Origin: Clytia hemisphaerica | Lineage: Eukaryota; Cnidaria; Hydrozoa; Leptothecata; Clytiidae | Direction of reading: 5' to 3' | NCBI GenBank assembly: GCA_902728285.1 | Contig: CACVBU010000362.1 | Span: 1,162,361-1,226,360, forward strand | Length of the DNA stretch: 64,000 nucleotides | Shown here: in pieces, positions 12,011-23,199 of the stretch | How positions within the stretch are numbered: position 1 is the first letter of the stretch | Layout of the letters: each line of letters starts with the position of its first letter | The notes under the pieces: generated by a model | Told to the model about the DNA's origin: nothing | Databases searched by the model: none | What the model saw: the letters and a program-made list of their open reading frames with translations, nothing else | Position numbers and translations under genes: made by a program

Positions 12011-12642
12011 GCAGTAGCATGGTGACAGGGGGCAGTTCCCCCCCCCCCCAAGAAAAGGTTTTTTTGGGAGGCGCCAAAAAGAAATTTTTGCGCCCTTTTA
12101 CTTTAATGATTACTTTGATTTTAGCGCCCCTTTCGTTTTGAGCACCCTTTCGTTTATTTCCAGTATTCATGTACGTTATTTCAAAATTTTTAGCTCGCTT
12201 CGATATTTTCACTTAAATTTTCGGAAGAAAACATTTTTCTCCCCAATAGGAAACTAATGTTCTATTATAACATTCCGTAACATTTCTTCGAAAGTATTTG
12301 AGGGAAAGTAGACCTAGCGCTTTCAATGCATTTACACCACTATTGACTAGTGCACTAATAGTAGAAATTTTTGTGATCGCTTCGCTCGCATTTCAATCGT
12401 TTTAGCTGACTTTACGCAATGTATCTCGAGAAAACAATGTCGTAAATTTTTCTTGCTTGCTTCGCTTGCATTTTCTCATGTTTAAAAAAAGACCAACACC
12501 GGAAAAAAGCTCAAATTTTTGTATTCGGATCCTTCCAAGGAGGCTGACAAAAAGGGGGCGTTTGAATAAACTTACTGGGGGTGCCAAAAGCCAAAATTCT
12601 ACCTTTGCCTCCCCAGCTTTGACATAGCCACCACACTACTGC
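12011..12642. mobile_element. Non-autonomous inverted-repeat element
   Basis: The left end GCAGTAGCATGGTGACA is mirrored by TGACATAGCCACCACACTAC at the right, ending GC at 12642. The interior has a C-run and the phrase CGCTTCGCTCGCATTTC, but no believable gene. Confidence 0.5.
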
Positions 12643-13011
12643 TTATCAGATAATCTAACAACTGGAAATTACTACCCTCGAGTCAAGCAGCATTAACAAG
12701 GAATAATATTAGGGGTGGTAAAATCCAAAATAGCAACTTTTTTCTGGCCATTCATAATAATAAAGAATATAGTCAAAATAGTTTTGATACAACCGAGATC
12801 ATCAATTCAAGATTTTTGATGCTTTCAGAATGAATATTTACGGACTTTCTTTTATTTTGTGGATATGATTACCCTTGACCCAATCAGCATAAACATGGTA
12901 CAGTATCAGGGTTGGTCAATACAAAACCAGCTCAGCTCATGCTATTGTGACCGTTTTCAAGAAAAAAAAGCTGATATATTAAAGATGATCAATAATAATT
13001 AGTCATTTAGT

Positions 13012-13567
13012 CTTGGGTACCTAATAGCCGCCCCCACCCTCCGTTTATTAATTTTGAGAAAAAGTTTTGAAAGTTCCCTTTTTTGTCCTTTTCCTGCTGC
13101 ATTAGCCTATTAGCTATTAGGTACCTGAGAGTAGGAGAGCTGAAAATTGGAGTTGCAAATAAGAAAATATTGTGTTCATTTAATGACTTAAAAAGGGCCA
13201 TGAAATAAGCATCAACTTAGCAAATTTTTAGGTACACATCTTTTTATAAGCAATTCCATTTTTCGGGTCAGGCCTGGAGTTGCTAAGGATTTTTTGAAAT
13301 CCAGGCCCAAAGTTGCTTCTAAGGTTGCTTTAAAATTTTCAAGCTTAAAATGGTTGAAAAGCACATTTTTCAACAATTTTTCAATTTTGAATGGGCAGTA
13401 GAGGCATTTTTCGAAGATTTTTAAGGCTCTCTTTTAAAGTTATTCTTTGTTGCTGGGGGGGAAAAGTTGCTCATTTGCATTTGACGCCTCAGGGTTGCTA
13501 AGAAAATTGCTTAATTTTTAGGCTCAGCTTGTTCTTTAATTTTTTAGTTGCCTAATAACTTTTTTTG
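13012..13567. repeat. Two small inverted-repeat elements
   Basis: At 13012-13127 the ends GGGTACCTAATAGC and GCTATTAGGTACCT form a short inverted repeat. At 13233-13567 lies a MITE-like block with TTTTTATAAGCAATTCC at the left and repeated GTTGCTAAG/GTTGCT words. It is related to, but diverged from, the TATAAGAAC family. Neither has an ORF. Confidence 0.4.
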
Positions 13568-13763
13568 GTGAAAAAATTAATTTTATTAACAGTGATTTCT
13601 GAATTCTACATCCTAATACGCTTCTTTGAAGCTTACCCATTTCTCACCATAGATTTAGTTAGACTTAGCATTATGCATTTAGTATGTGCAGAATGTGCAG
13701 AATCATGTATTTTGCCTCCATAAAAAAGAAGGACATAGAAGGTAGAGAATCTACACTGGATAT

Positions 13764-14074
13764 TTACTCTGACAATTCGCTCGTAAGAAAAATAAAATGT
13801 AAAATAGCTTCCTGAAATGATTGACCATTGTTTCTCAAAATGTTATTGAAAATGTCTTGCAATGAAAATCTTTGAGAAAATCTTCTTAAACGCTCGTTGT
13901 AAAGATGTAAGTTGTCAGCAATGGGGTCAATTCCAAATTTTGGAACTTCAGTTAGTGCTCCACCATACAAATATACATATAAATCTCGAGCTTCTGGCGA
14001 CTCTGGAATTTCGTTTTCTGCGATCCTAACAAGCCTGTTCGTTCTCTGCTTTACGTTGATAGGGACACCCCTAC
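13764..14074 (-). pseudogene. Module A integrase, last exon only
   Basis: After an acceptor (TTTTAG, exon starting 14074 in phase 1) the frame reads RGVPINVKQRTNRL, PEARDLYVYLYGG, FSLQDIFNNILRN and SFQEAILHFIFLTSELSE, then a stop. It aligns with the last exon of the intact integrase C (31296-31612) and of B (17434-17753), notably the DIF/AIF and FQEAI blocks. The upstream exons with the catalytic D-D-E residues are absent up to 17 kb, so the gene is 5' truncated. It is convergent with the module A RING gene. Confidence 0.65.
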
Positions 14075-14079
14075 CTAAA

Positions 14080-15750
14080 ATAGATTTTTAAAAAATCTTT
14101 AATTTTGAGTATCTCAAAGGGCTGGTTTTGGGTTTATTTCAAGTGAGTTTGAAGTGAAATCAGGGAGAGTATAAAATTCATATTATTCGCGACGCGACGT
14201 AAATGTCTCATAAACCTTGATAAAATTTTTTTTAAATTGCTACTACTTGCAAAAGCCAGGGCGTTCAGGGGCGTATGTAGGATTTTGAGGATGCCCTGCA
14301 AAAAAGATACAGCTATATACAGTGATTCAGCTATATATAGTATCTAAGGAGGGTCCACCATGGTTGGGCCCGACGGGACAGAAAATTTTTGAATTTCGAC
14401 CCTCTAGATTGGCTAAAACAGCCACCTTTTTATGCCCAATGTATCATGAACCAGAGATAAAAAATTAAAATTCATTTCATTTAAACACAAAATGAAGCTG
14501 GTAAACCTAAGATAGTTTTTTGGGTTAAAGAGTTTTAAAAACCAAAAAAGAGTGGCCTCTAAAATATGGAAAAAATGAAGGAAAGAGAAAGGAGGTGTAA
14601 AACATTGGCAATTCATTATATCAATGGCAAAAATCATAACTATCATGAATTTTTTTAAGAACTTTTTGAACTTTACACAAAAAAGTGAAAAATGATAGCA
14701 AAATAATACAATAGCACACAAAAGATTATAAATTATACAAAAATCTTTATCTGATCGTGATAATAGCATTTACAAGAATAATAATATTTACCAAACTGTC
14801 TATAATTTTTTAATATATAATTTTTGATTCTTATTATGTCAAATTTATTTATCTTATTGCTGACTTAATAATTTCAAGCAGATTAATAATAATAGCCTTT
14901 TGCCATTTCAAATGAAAATTTAGAGAAAAAGAGCAAAACTATTTTATTCAGACTGCTCAAGAAAAGAGTATTTCATTAGAAAATTGATTAATGTGATGCA
15001 TTAAAGTATGGAAAATTAGAATTTGTACTGAAGCTGAAATTTCTATAGTTGGTTCGTCTTGAAATTAGTCTAGCCCCATTCTGGTGTCTCGTTTGGAACT
15101 GTTTGCCAAATAAAGCAGGGAATCCTGTACCAGGGGTAAAAAGCCCCCGATCCGAATTGAAAACAAACCATATGTCATCAGAACAAAAACTCATCTATTC
15201 ATTATGTACATAATGCAGCATGGTTATGTTTGGTATCAAAATTCAGTTGTTGTGTTATAAATTTTATACTTTATATATACATTATGCATCCAAATTCATT
15301 TGCATTGGCAATAACATGTCAGGGATGATTTACATATGACAAATATTGATATCCAGTTTACAGGAAAAATTTTGAATCCAAAAACTTCCAAGAAACTAAA
15401 TGTTAGGTACACATCATCATTTGATGGTTCCACTCATCTTATTAGCAGACTTTGTCAGTGTTTACAAAGATTTCGTACCAACCACGTGAAGGTGCAAAAT
15501 AATCCATTGATCTAGGGGCTACTGGACAGTATGATGGCAACTAACCTGAAAGTATATAATGAAGAGAGAATTAGGATCTTTGCAAGCTACACCTACATTA
15601 ACAAACACAATACAACAAAATTTAAATCAAACGACAACTGTACAACCAATGAAATTAATCTTATATAATAACCGGCTGATTGTGGGTAACCGCCAACTGC
15701 AATGCTTCATGAGTCTATCTACTAAACTTCTTGTATGGGTTTCTTTGGTT
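14080..15750. other. No supported gene
   Basis: AT-rich sequence. The ORFs at 14413-14769 and 14988-15194 (both minus) are open, but I recognise neither. The second (LFTPGTGFPALFGKQFQ, NYRNFSFSTNSNFPYF) has fairly normal composition and could be a decayed terminal exon. Confidence 0.3.
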
Positions 15751-15759
15751 CTGAGAATA

Positions 15760-15930
15760 ATACTTACAATTCAGGAAAAGTTCTGCACACGTGCAAGTCA
15801 TCAAAGTGTATCCATCAAAGAATTTTTGCCCACAAGATGGAGAGAAATGGAACTGTACAGGCAATTTCCATTTGGAAGAGAACTAAAACAAAATAGAGAA
15901 ACCATTTTTAAGATTGTCGTGCAGTTTTTA
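15760..15930 (-). pseudogene. OTU-like cysteine protease fragment
   Basis: The minus strand encodes SSLPNGNCLYSSISLHLVGK, which resembles the catalytic-Cys box of OTU deubiquitinases ([DN]GNC[LF][FY].S[IVL]S..L.G). After a stop the neighbouring frame continues with MTCTCAELFLN, matching the helix that usually follows. The catalytic His region is not seen, so it is a broken fragment. It is probably cargo of a mobile element, since OTU domains are common in animal transposons. Confidence 0.5.
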
Positions 15931-15934
15931 TGAG

Positions 15935-17015
15935 CAGTACTTGACTGGCAGGTGCTGGCCCGCAAACTAAACATAGTCAAATACAATCTGTTTGTGTACC
16001 TCAAAATAGTGTGCGAAAAACCCACCCAGCTCTTTCTCTCCCCAGAAAAATTTTTTAACCGGCCAAAACATATTAAAAACATTAGGGTGTCAAGGTCCTC
16101 AGAATCACAAAATTTTCAATGTTATTTTTTTTCTCTTATTTCAAAATAAAACCACAATAGGTTGGTTGTCCCTTTGCCTCTTAAATTGCCGCAAATTCAT
16201 CTCCTGTCATCAACCTTTTCTTATAGCCAGAGTGATTGGCCAAACAAACAGTAGCTACGTACCCCGATTGATCAAATCTCTTATAAATATTTATGATTAG
16301 CCACTCACTCACCAGTCACTCACCACATACAACAAGTGGTTTTGTTGATTACCAAAAATTATGACAGGTCATAGTAGGCCATAAGGCAGATAAGTGGAGA
16401 AAGATGGGGAAGGGAAGCAGTTTTTCCTGCACTTACTGACTTACCTATATCAGATTATAATCGATAACATGCAGGCATGAAAAAAATACCACATACCTTA
16501 CAGATTTGACTTTCCTTGTTGCAATGGATTTGAGAAGATAACCATAAGAAGAAAAACAAACATTGAGATGACCTTGATGGCAGCCCTCAGATGACGAATT
16601 TGGAGAAGATCGAAAATGTGCAGGCTTCAAATTCTACAGAATTTGCGACAAAATAGATAAAATCAGGACTGTCTAATCTGTTTTTTCTTCTCCAAGCATC
16701 TAAAGCCATTTGACGAGTCTTGACTTTTAACGTTTTGACACTAACAGCCATCAAATCCCGGGCAAACCCTGCATTTTGACCAAGTCTAAAAAGGTTTGTA
16801 TACCGTTAAGTACGAGCTGACGGAATATGTCACTGAAGTTCTAACACAAATTTATCAAATTAAAATTTATTTAATATCTAATTATGTGGAAAGGTGATCT
16901 AACGGAACTGAAGGCAAATTTTTTCCCAAAAACGTTTTCTAAACACTATTTCGTTTCAAAATAGAAAGAAGCTTCTTGTGAATCCATCTCAGTTAAATTT
17001 AATTCTTTTTTATTC
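15935..17015. other. No supported gene
   Basis: I see no exon of the integrase upstream of 17021, although 5' exons with the first two catalytic aspartates would be expected here. Only short ORFs without recognisable domains are present. Confidence 0.35.
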
Positions 17016-17020
17016 TACAG

Positions 17021-17753
17021 AATTTGCCGATCGAGAGATTTTGGGTGGAAATCAACGCAAGAGTAAATTACCCATTAAAAGCTGCGCTTGTAATTCTTGA
17101 TAACGATAATGTGATTGATATGGACAATGAAGCTCACAAATACTGCGTTTCGAGTGTGACAGTATTAGTCGCAAAAATCGGCGTGACAAAGTGTGTCAAA
17201 TCTTGGAATGAGCATTACGTGCGAGGTAGGTTGTAGTTTTTCAAAATCAAAAACTAACAGAATATACTGGGTTGAAGGGTGCAACAGTTTAGAAAAAAGG
17301 CCACCGTCAGAATATAGTTAGAGACGTAAGAATGCCTTGATGTACCTGTTGTCTAATCGACTACAATAAAAAAGCTTTTTAGATTTATTCTTGTCTTGAG
17401 AGAAATAATAATTTAGCTCTTAAAATCTTTTAGGGAGAGGCAGACCTTCCCGAATAAAGAATGCAACAAATGCTCTGACCCCCTTGCAAATGGATGACCT
17501 TCCCGTTATGGAAACTGAAAAAGGTATCTACGAAGAAATCTATGATGGTAATATAAATCCCGAAAGTGTTTTTAGCTTAGACCCATTACAAGATTATCCT
17601 GATTTGATTGAGTTGCGAAAATCCGAATTTCTCCGAAACCATCACTTGGATGCAATCTTTGGAGAAGTGGCCAATGAAAACCCAAGACCTTTTCAAGAAG
17701 CAATCCTTTGGTATATTGACAAAACAACGGAGCTCTTTCAACAAACTCTTTGA
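17021..17753 (+). pseudogene. Module B integrase, last two exons (catalytic Glu present)
   Basis: Exon 17021-17225 (205 nt, exactly the length of its counterpart in C) encodes NLPIERFWVEINARVNYPLK, holding the catalytic Glu, then IDMDNEAHKYCVSS and SWNEHYV. Exon 17434-17753 encodes GRPSRIKNAT, HLDAIFGEVAN and PFQEAILWYIDKTTELFQ, then TGA. Splice phases match C (phase 1 junction). Both catalytic Asp exons are missing upstream, so it is a 5'-truncated integrase. It converges on the module B RING gene. Confidence 0.7.
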
Positions 17754-17759
17754 TTAACT

Positions 17760-18650
17760 AAAGACATGAATAGATTGAAGTTAGAAAACGACAGAACTTG
17801 TAACTTATTTGTTTTATTTGGTATACAAAACTAAAACCAGAAGTCTTTGATGTCAAAATCCTTTATCAGTTCCTCAGAGGCATATTTCGGTCGTAATGCT
17901 TGAATGTTTTCATTTTACAGGATCTCAAAAAATAAAAAAGTTATAATAGAAAATTTGAAAAAGTAATTATTCAGAAACACCAAAATATTTTTTTAATGAA
18001 TATGTATAGGAGGTGTAATCCAATTCAGGTTGAAAAGCCAGAGGAATATTAGAGAAGTTGCCTACTCTTAAAGCCATTGACCCTTTACATAGTTATAATG
18101 TATGTTGATTCAGCAAATTGAAATAAATAGATTCTTTTGTAATGAATAAAGAAAAATGTGGAGCAAGATTTTTTTATTTACAAATATGAAAGGACTCTTT
18201 TATTAAAATTTTGCTGACATCAGTTTCAGACGAGTCGGGTGTATATAACACCGTATAATTCCTTTAATAATGCGTACGTCAAGATTTATTTTATAGTCGG
18301 GTTTCCCGATAGGAAAATGATGGAATCTTGGGTTACACAATTTTTGTAAAATATTTTCAAAGCACAGTCAAAGTAGTAAAAAATATAAGCTATAAATTTT
18401 CTAATTTTCTTTACAGTAAAGTCTAAATAACAATTTGTGGTTTCAAGCTCCAAAAAATACGAACAGAGGCTCATTTGAGCATTTTGGAATATTTTTGAGA
18501 TTTTGAAGGGATCACGAGATTTTTCTCCGCCAATTTACAAAGGAAGTAAAGAAGAAGTGCGACGAACATTTTGTTAATTTACTTTCACTTTTTTCGAAAA
18601 AATATAAAAATACTTTCTAAAAACATAAGATATTCGTGTTCTTGATTTGT
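17760..18650. other. Spacer between convergent module B genes
   Basis: No gene seen. The stretch separates the 3' ends of integrase B and RING B and probably holds both polyadenylation regions; AATAAA is present at 18122 and 18144. Confidence 0.35.
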
Positions 18651-18651
18651 C

Positions 18652-21080
18652 TCAGCTTTCGTTTGCGATTAGGGCTGCCATGATCGGAAAAATTGCATCA
18701 AATGTGTGATTTGGGAATGTGGATAGATCTGGACTTCGACAATTTGGGCATGAAGGAGTGGCACCCAATCTTCCAATGCACTCTTTACATGTTATCAATT
18801 GTTTACAGCAATTCGAGTAAAGTAACGGTGGTGTTACTATCGGATCACGAAAGCCATAGTCCAAAAACTTGTTCCTTTTAATCATTGGAACTCTTACCAA
18901 ATTGTTTCGAGGAAAATAGGAATTCCTGGAAGAGTATAGTTTATTATAAATGAACTATGGTATCTAATCTAACATCATTGAATCAGGACACTTATAACGA
19001 TATAAAACTCAAACTAACCAATTTTTGGGGGGATGGATGGAGGACTTGAGCTTTCTTCTTTTTGTTCTTCAGTTGCTGCAAAGACTTTTCGGGCCGGCTT
19101 TTTCCAAAAATATAATTCTAAAACACAGAAAAGAAAAATTTTAAATATTAATGCACGTTTTTTTATAAGGAACACGTTTAAAAGGAACTTGAGGCTGAAA
19201 ATGGTCCAAAAAATAAGAAAATGTTAAGGAACTGCCCAAGTTCAGAATAAGAAATCAAGTTAAGGAACAGTTGGGTAAAACTTGAACTTTCACACTTTTC
19301 TAATAACCTAAACAAAAAGATGATAAAATGTTGCTGAAAACGACATTCAATGTGTCAAAAAGAAAAATTATATTTATACAGAAGTAAGGAGCTCGATTAA
19401 GGAACTTTGAGGCTGTAATTCTCTTGAAAAATAAGGAACTCCAGGCTCAGAGCTAAGTTAAGGTATCCTCATAAAAAAAACGTGCATTTTGAAAAAAAAG
19501 TACCTCGTGCTTCTCTCGACTCTCATTAGTAAGAGCAAATTTATTAAAAAAGGCCTTTGTGTACGAGAAAAATATTTTCCCAATCAGCTGATATTTCTCG
19601 TAAATTTCGTTAATTATTCCAGACTAGACAAACAAAGTTTCAACTGTCGATTGATATCCAAAGCCTTTTTTGCATGTACGTAAATGTAGGTTTTTTAATT
19701 ATTAGAAATATCTACTTTATAAAAAATGCGAAATCGTACCTCTTGTCCCCTCAGAATCTAAAATCTCCTTTCCAGAGGAACTAAACAGGACAAGTGATTG
19801 ATTGCCAAATTCTACTCTCGCTTTCCTTGTTATGCTATCCACGTTACAATTATCTTCACCGATTGTAATATACTTCTCTTTCAGAAACTCTAAAAATAAT
19901 AATAACACATTTTAGCTAAATTGACAAGAGGTCAAACCCTCTCTATTAAATACAACGAAAATTATATTCACAGTTCAAGATTTCATTTTATTAGGCAATT
20001 TAGTTCCTTGCTATCTTAGTCTCGTGAGGGAAATTAGAAATTACCAAAAAAACTCACCAAAATCTCTCTCTCTTTTTCGCAAGAGTGACTTTCAATGAAT
20101 GAGTCAGCTTCGAAGCATTTGGTCGTTTTCTGGACAGCTTGCTGAAGAAAAATAAATTTGTTTTCTCGTTACAAACAGCTAAATCAACTATGAAAAAGTA
20201 AAAGATAATCAGCTACTTTCGTTTAAAATCTAATCTTAACTTGGACCCATACTGCCCCCCCCCCCACAAAAAACTGTCCATAAGTTCTAGTAGTTCAGCT
20301 ACAAAAAAATACTTCAGGGATACATTATGTACAGCCTAATCTAATTCATCTTTTACTAGAGCTTAGTGTTATGAAAAATAATGTGAAAGCCTCGAACAAA
20401 TGGTTATTGCGGTAAGAGGGCACGAGAAATGATCTTACTTTTGAAGTGTGGTTGATGACGTTTTTTTAAACCTAGTCAGTAAATCAGACAGTCCTGGTGT
20501 TTCTTCAGCGTTGTTTGGATTATGGCTGCCAGTACCTTCTGCGTTTTGACCTGGGTTGGCTGAGTCACTGGGATCACCTCTGACTATGAAGTTTGCACCA
20601 CATAGAGCATTTTCAAGGATCGGAAACTTGCCGTCCTCCGGGAATTCTGATTGGGGCGATTGGGCATCCTCCCAATCCTCGGTAATGAACAATCCAACTG
20701 CGTTCAACTAAAATGAACAAGGAGAATGAATTAGCCTTCAACCAACTTCCTTGCTTCATTTTTATTTATAATTCGATAATTCTGACAGAAATCCTTGAAC
20801 AGAAATGAGTCCATGGTAAAAAATATTTGAATTAAAAAAGAATGAATTAAAAGTTGGTAGAGATCGGCCTGATAAATACGAAAATTGTGTAAACAGATAG
20901 TTAACAAGGAAGAAAACAAAGCAAACTTTCAACCGTAACCATTATTTAAAGATTTAAAAGCCTAATCATTACCTTGAATATTGTTGCAAGTCTTGCTGGT
21001 GTTACTTGCGCTCGTCGTAATGTAATACGCAAGTTTGATGCTTGATTAGAGCGAAAAGTGAACGATGGCTCATAATCCAT
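18652..21080 (-). pseudogene. Module B UBL-like/RING gene, decayed
   Basis: Minus-strand exons, in order: 21080-20973 (ATG, then LRRAQVTPARLATIFK); 20707-20439 (LFITEDWEDA, EFPEDGKFPILENA, Ser/Asn-rich linker); 20141-20058 (SRKRPNASKLTHSLKVTLAK); about 19897-19740 (VDSITRKARVEFGNQSLVLF, EILDSEGTRG); about 19104-19005 (FWKKPARKVFAATEE); and the final exon from about 18950. The last exon keeps CCKQLITCKECIGRLG and PSCPNCRS but lacks the coiled coil and the first CxxC of the RING. The (GA)n run in exon 3 makes its length incompatible with the next phase. Same architecture as A and C, but probably non-functional. Confidence 0.65.
19151..19487. mobile_element. MITE in the last intron of RING B
   Basis: It begins TGCACGTTTTTTTATAAGGA and ends CATAAAAAAAACGTGCA, which are inverted copies. 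The interior repeats AAGGAAC and GAGGCTG. It is a variant of the TATAAGAAC family with AAGGAAC in place of AAGAAC. Confidence 0.6.
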
Positions 21081-21529
21081 ATCATTAAGTTCTTCTTGAC
21101 GAACGCACTTGTTACCTCTTTGCGTCGCTATTTCCAAATGAGGTCATATGGTTTAAATCTTCAAAAGTGGAAAACAAAGAAAAAAACAGCCCTCCTTCTT
21201 TACAACAAAATACTTCTTTTATGGAAACTGTGTCTCTTCTCCATATGTGCTACAACTATTATTATTGTTTTAGAAGATATTTTCGGTGCTTGCTTTGAAT
21301 TCATTTTGAAACAACGAGACAATAACGTCTGCATATTTTTGGCGGGTCACTTTCCTTTCTTACAAGAGGAAGAAAAAAAACATGTGATTTTGTAGTTTCC
21401 AAGGTTTTCCAATTATGTACTGTTTATATATTGCTTGAATATATTAAAATATGACAGTCTTGTTTTTCATAATTCCAAACAAAGAATTGCCCTTTTATTG
21501 CAATGACGCAATGTCTAATTTTCAACAAA

Positions 21530-21850
21530 AGTTCAAATTTATAATTTTTCATTTTTCAAATTTTGAAATTTGAAAGTTTTTAGTTCTTTTTAAATTTCAA
21601 AATTTGAAAATTATTTGGCACTTTCGTTACTTCGATTATACACGCATTATTTTCAATTACTGAAAATTCTGTCGTGAAAAATTGAATTTGACAAAACCAA
21701 ACCAATTTGTAAAAAAGACGTCTCGGATAAAACATTAGAAAGCTGAAAATGATTTACAATCAGTTACAAAGAAGACGAAGGAAGCAATAGTTTTATTCAG
21801 TCACTTCTTTGTTAGTCTAATTAATCTCTACCTCAAGGAGTTAGGTCATT
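21530..21850 (-). repeat. Outer terminal repeat of module B
   Basis: 21655-21850 is the reverse complement of 33680-33890, just outside integrase C. Shared words include GACAAAACCAAACCAATTTG, GACGTCTCGGATAAAA and GACTTAGT-like flanks. It lies upstream of the module B RING gene and preserves ATACACGCATTATT, the outer motif of the module terminal repeat, with an internal deletion compared with 24880-25140. Confidence 0.6.
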
Positions 21851-22064
21851 TGAAACTTTCTGATTACGCAGTATGTCAAAGGTCCCTTAGTTGACAAGTA
21901 GTTGTGCCACTGAGGTTGAAGAAATTTCATTCCCAACACAGTCCTGTGTATCCTAAAGACTTAATCAAGCACTTTCTAAGAACCAGTAAGTATACTTTGG
22001 CTCAGGCTGGGCTGTTCTTAATTTTTCGAATTTTTCAGGCTTAAATGTTCTTACGATGCTTTTT

Positions 22065-23164
22065 GGACCTACCCCGGTGGAGGTCCTATAAATTAACCTG
22101 TGTTTGTTTGTTCGTCCGTCCGTCCGTCCGTCCGTCCGTTCGTTCGTTCGTTCGTCTGTTACCAACTTTTCTCAGGATTGAATCATAGGAATCTTTTGAT
22201 TTTTGGTACAAAGGTGCAAAATGGTGGTTGCCAAAATGTGACGGAGCCCGATTTTCGAAAAAAAAAATTTTTGGGCCAATTTGGGCCAAAAAGCGGCTAA
22301 AAAACGGTTTTTTTAGACTTTGTGAAAAATTGGATCATTAATTTTTTCTTATTTTTTGTATGAAAGTAGGGTACCATCATAGGTAAAAGATGGCTCAAGC
22401 AGATTTTTGCAAAAAAAATTTGTTGGATCAAAAAACGCATGTTTATCTTTAAGAATCACTATTAATAAGCATACATCAAGGTTCTTAGTCAAATTACTCA
22501 ATTTTTTTATGAGATAGATGTTTCTTTTGCTCATGAGGGCTTACTTTTAGAGAGTATGTGTGTTTAGACATGAAATTTTTGTTGCTTAGCGATATTTTTT
22601 TATAAGCACATTATCAATTACTTAGGTATTAGCTTTTCTCGAGATTGGCTCTTTCATTCTTTATGATTTTTTGCACAAAGATGCATAACTTTAAACCCTC
22701 AAATGAGCCTGATTTTCGAAAAAAATGTTTTTGGGCAAATTTGGGCCATAAAACTGCTAAAAAAGGGTTTTTTGAACTTTGTGAAACATTGGATCATTGT
22801 TTTTTTCTGATTTTTTACATTAAAGTAGGTAAAAGATGGCTCAAGCAGATTTTTGTAAAAAAAGAATTTTTCAGCTAAAAAAAACGAATCTTTATTTATA
22901 AGAATCACTATTAATGAGCATACATCGATGTTCTTAGTCAAATTACTCAATTTTTTAATGAGAAAGATGTTTTTTTGCTCACGAAGTCCTGAATATGAAA
23001 GATTATTTCAAGGGCATGAAGTTTTGGTTTCTAAACGTTTTTTTTATAAGAAACAAACGACTAATTTTAATAGATCGTCACTATTTGTGTTCAGAACGAT
23101 TGTTTAACGGTCATGTTCACGTAGATATCAATTATATTTGTTAAATGCATAACCAGGTAGGTCC
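22065..23164. mobile_element. GGACCTACC...GGTAGGTCC element, 1.1 kb
   Basis: Left end GGACCTACCCCGGTGGAGG, right end GGTAGGTCC. A (CGTC)n/(CGTT)n run follows the left end (22110-22155). Two diverged internal units begin CTTTTCTC (near 22167 and 22631) and contain GGGCCAAAAA- and TTCTGATTTTTT-type words. Open frames on both strands in this stretch are repeat artefacts. No transposase. Confidence 0.6.
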
Positions 23165-23199
23165 ATAAAAGTATCACTTGTTACTGGAGAACTTAGAAT

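Noticed and set aside
14413-14769. 118-codon minus-strand ORF
   Set aside because: Phe/Leu/Ile-rich translation of AT-rich DNA without a domain or splice context.
22100-22300. ORFs on both strands with repeated Arg-Thr-Asp-Gly or Ser-Val-Arg-Pro
   Set aside because: They are translations of the (CGTC)n/(CGTT)n run inside a repeat.
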